From the NCBI GenBank assembly GCA_014238445.1, contig JABABC010000016.1, forward strand, positions 1 to 6,178: 6,178 nt of DNA. The letters are read 5' to 3'. Source of the stretch: Coxiellaceae bacterium. GTDB taxonomy: Bacteria > Pseudomonadota > Gammaproteobacteria > Coxiellales > Coxiellaceae. Both the position numbers and the translations under genes were made by a program. The notes beneath the pieces are model-generated. The model made no database searches, was not told the DNA's origin, and saw only the letters and a list, made by a program, of their open reading frames with translations. Below are positions 4,943 to 6,178 of the stretch, one piece after another. Numbering within the stretch: the stretch's first letter is position 1; every line of letters begins with the position of its first letter.

Positions 4943-6178
4943 CAACAACTGAAAATTTTGCTGATTTATTTGAACAAAGTGTATCTTCCCTGGATATGAG
5001 ACCAGGAACGCTGGTAAAAGCCACCATCGTGGATGTTCGACCTGACCGGGTGACGGTGAATGCAGGTTTAAAATCAGATGCTGTAATTTCCTCTGATGAA
5101 TTTCGTGGCCGTGAATTACCTCAGGTGGGTGATGATATCGAAGTCGTTATCGTGAATGTCGAGAACGGTTTTGGTGATACCCGACTTTCCTATGAAAAAG
5201 CAGTTCGTGCGAGAGTATGGGCTGAGCTTGAGAAAACCCATGAAGACGGTGAGATTGTTATGGGTACTATTATCGAACGTGTGAAAGGTGGTTTCACGGT
5301 TGATGTGAAAACCATTAAAGCCTTCTTGCCAGGTTCTTTGGTGGATGTGAAGCCTGTCAGAGACTTAGGTTACCTGGAAGGTAAAGAACTCGAATTTAAA
5401 GTGATTAAAATGGACCAGAAACGCAATAACATTGTTGTTTCTCGACGCGCTGTGATGGAAGCAGAAACCAGTGCTGAGCGTAACGCCCGCCTAGAGCAGC
5501 TACAAGAAGGTCAGGAAGTGCTGGGTATTGTTAAGAATATCACTGATTACGGTGCTTTCGTTGATTTGGGTGGTGTTGATGGTCTACTGCATATTACTGA
5601 CATTGCTTGGAAGCGAGTTAAGCACCCGAGCGAAATGATTTCGGTAGGACAAGAGCTTAAAGTTAAAATCTTAAAGTTTGACCGTGAGAAGAACCGTGTT
5701 TCCTTAGGCTTGAAACAGTTGGGTGATGATCCTTGGTTGAACATTGCTCGTCGTTATCAAGTGAATGCGCGTGTCTTTGGAAAAGTAACGAACATTGCTG
5801 ACTACGGTTGTTTTGTTGAGCTAGAGGAGGGTGTTGAAGGCCTTGTTCACATGTCTGAATTAGATTGGACTAACAAAAACATTCACCCCAGCAAAGTGGT
5901 GCAGCCCGGTGATGAAGTGGAAGTGATGGTGCTTGAAGTGGATGCAGATCGCCGTCGTATTTCTTTGGGTATTAAACAATGCAAACAAAATCCATGGCAG
6001 GAATTTGCTGATAAATTTCAAGAAGGCGATAAAGTGACTGGCCATATCCGTTCTATGACAGACTTTGGTGTGTTCATTGGTTTGAATGGTGAAATTGACG
6101 GATTGATTCACTTATCTGACTTATCTTGGGCTGAGTCGGGCGAAGATATTGCGCGCACCTTGAATAAAGGGCAAGAGA
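4939..6178 (+). CDS. rpsA: 30S ribosomal protein S1, 3' truncated by the window end
   Basis: S1 is the large RNA-binding protein at the mRNA exit side of the 30S subunit. It unfolds structured mRNAs and helps initiation where the Shine-Dalgarno is weak. The frame is open from ATG 4939 to the last base, giving 413 residues of the roughly 557 in E. coli. Seen: S1/OB-fold domain 1 at about 22-87 and domain 2 at 106-172 (the ribosome-binding pair that contacts S2), domain 3 at 192-260, domain 4 at 277-346, and most of domain 5 from 364. Diagnostic stretches include KAFLPGSLVDV, FKVIKMDQKRNN, ITDYGAFVDLGGVDGLLHITD and WTNKNIHPSKVV. Domain 1 has LSYEKA where E. coli has LSREKA. The start matches the E. 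coli N-terminus and the ORF has only a weak Shine-Dalgarno, as is typical for autoregulated rpsA. The structured leader suggests the same control here. Confidence 0.97.
   Translation, partial: MTTTENFADLFEQSVSSLDMRPGTLVKATIVDVRPDRVTVNAGLKSDAVISSDEFRGRELPQVGDDIEVVIVNVENGFGDTRLSYEKAVRARVWAELEKTHEDGEIVMGTIIERVKGGFTVDVKTIKAFLPGSLVDVKPVRDLGYLEGKELEFKVIKMDQKRNNIVVSRRAVMEAETSAERNARLEQLQEGQEVLGIVKNITDYGAFVDLGGVDGLLHITDIAWKRVKHPSEMISVGQELKVKILKFDREKNRVSLGLKQLGDDPWLNIARRYQVNARVFGKVTNIADYGCFVELEEGVEGLVHMSELDWTNKNIHPSKVVQPGDEVEVMVLEVDADRRRISLGIKQCKQNPWQEFADKFQEGDKVTGHIRSMTDFGVFIGLNGEIDGLIHLSDLSWAESGEDIARTLNKGQE

Noticed and set aside
5176..6178. Repeated S1 motifs as a DNA repeat
   Set aside because: The similarity between segments is the normal internal repetition of S1 domains at protein level, not a nucleotide repeat array.

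Overview
The window is a housekeeping segment of a gammaproteobacterial chromosome. All genes lie on the + strand: the 3' end of a probable SAM-dependent (PmtA/KsgA-like) methyltransferase, then gyrA, serC, cmk and the first three quarters of rpsA. The order gyrA-serC-...-cmk-rpsA is a classic gammaproteobacterial arrangement, and all four proteins align almost without gaps to their E. coli counterparts as I know them. Base composition is moderate to AT-leaning by eye. The exact genus cannot be read from the window. A divergent, possibly host-associated lineage such as a Legionellales relative is a guess based on composition and on the missing aromatic genes.

Layout: 1-207 holds the methyltransferase C-terminus. 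208-371 is the gyrA upstream region, with a weak candidate promoter. gyrA (372-2945) is followed after 14 bp by serC, which starts with GTG (2960-4030), so the two are very likely cotranscribed. A 106-bp gap (4031-4136) separates serC from cmk (4137-4814). In many relatives this position holds pheA, hisC, tyrA and/or aroA. The gap carries a small hairpin, a fair candidate promoter and a very strong ribosome binding site. A 124-bp structured leader (4815-4938) precedes rpsA (4939 to the window end). It holds two or three hairpins, a possible promoter and a four-codon minicistron whose stop overlaps the rpsA start. There is no gene-free stretch longer than 300 bp.

Functionally the genes cover DNA supercoiling (GyrA), serine and pyridoxal-phosphate synthesis (SerC), CMP/dCMP salvage (Cmk) and mRNA recruitment to the ribosome (S1). 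They are linked by conserved linkage and probably by growth-rate control, not by a shared pathway. I see no mobile element, CRISPR array, tRNA or rRNA, and no obviously novel system. The items most worth a second look are regulatory: a near-identical motif upstream of both gyrA and rpsA, the structured rpsA leader with its overlapping minicistron, and the absence of the aromatic genes between serC and cmk. A few unusual residues in Cmk, SerC and S1 are secondary.
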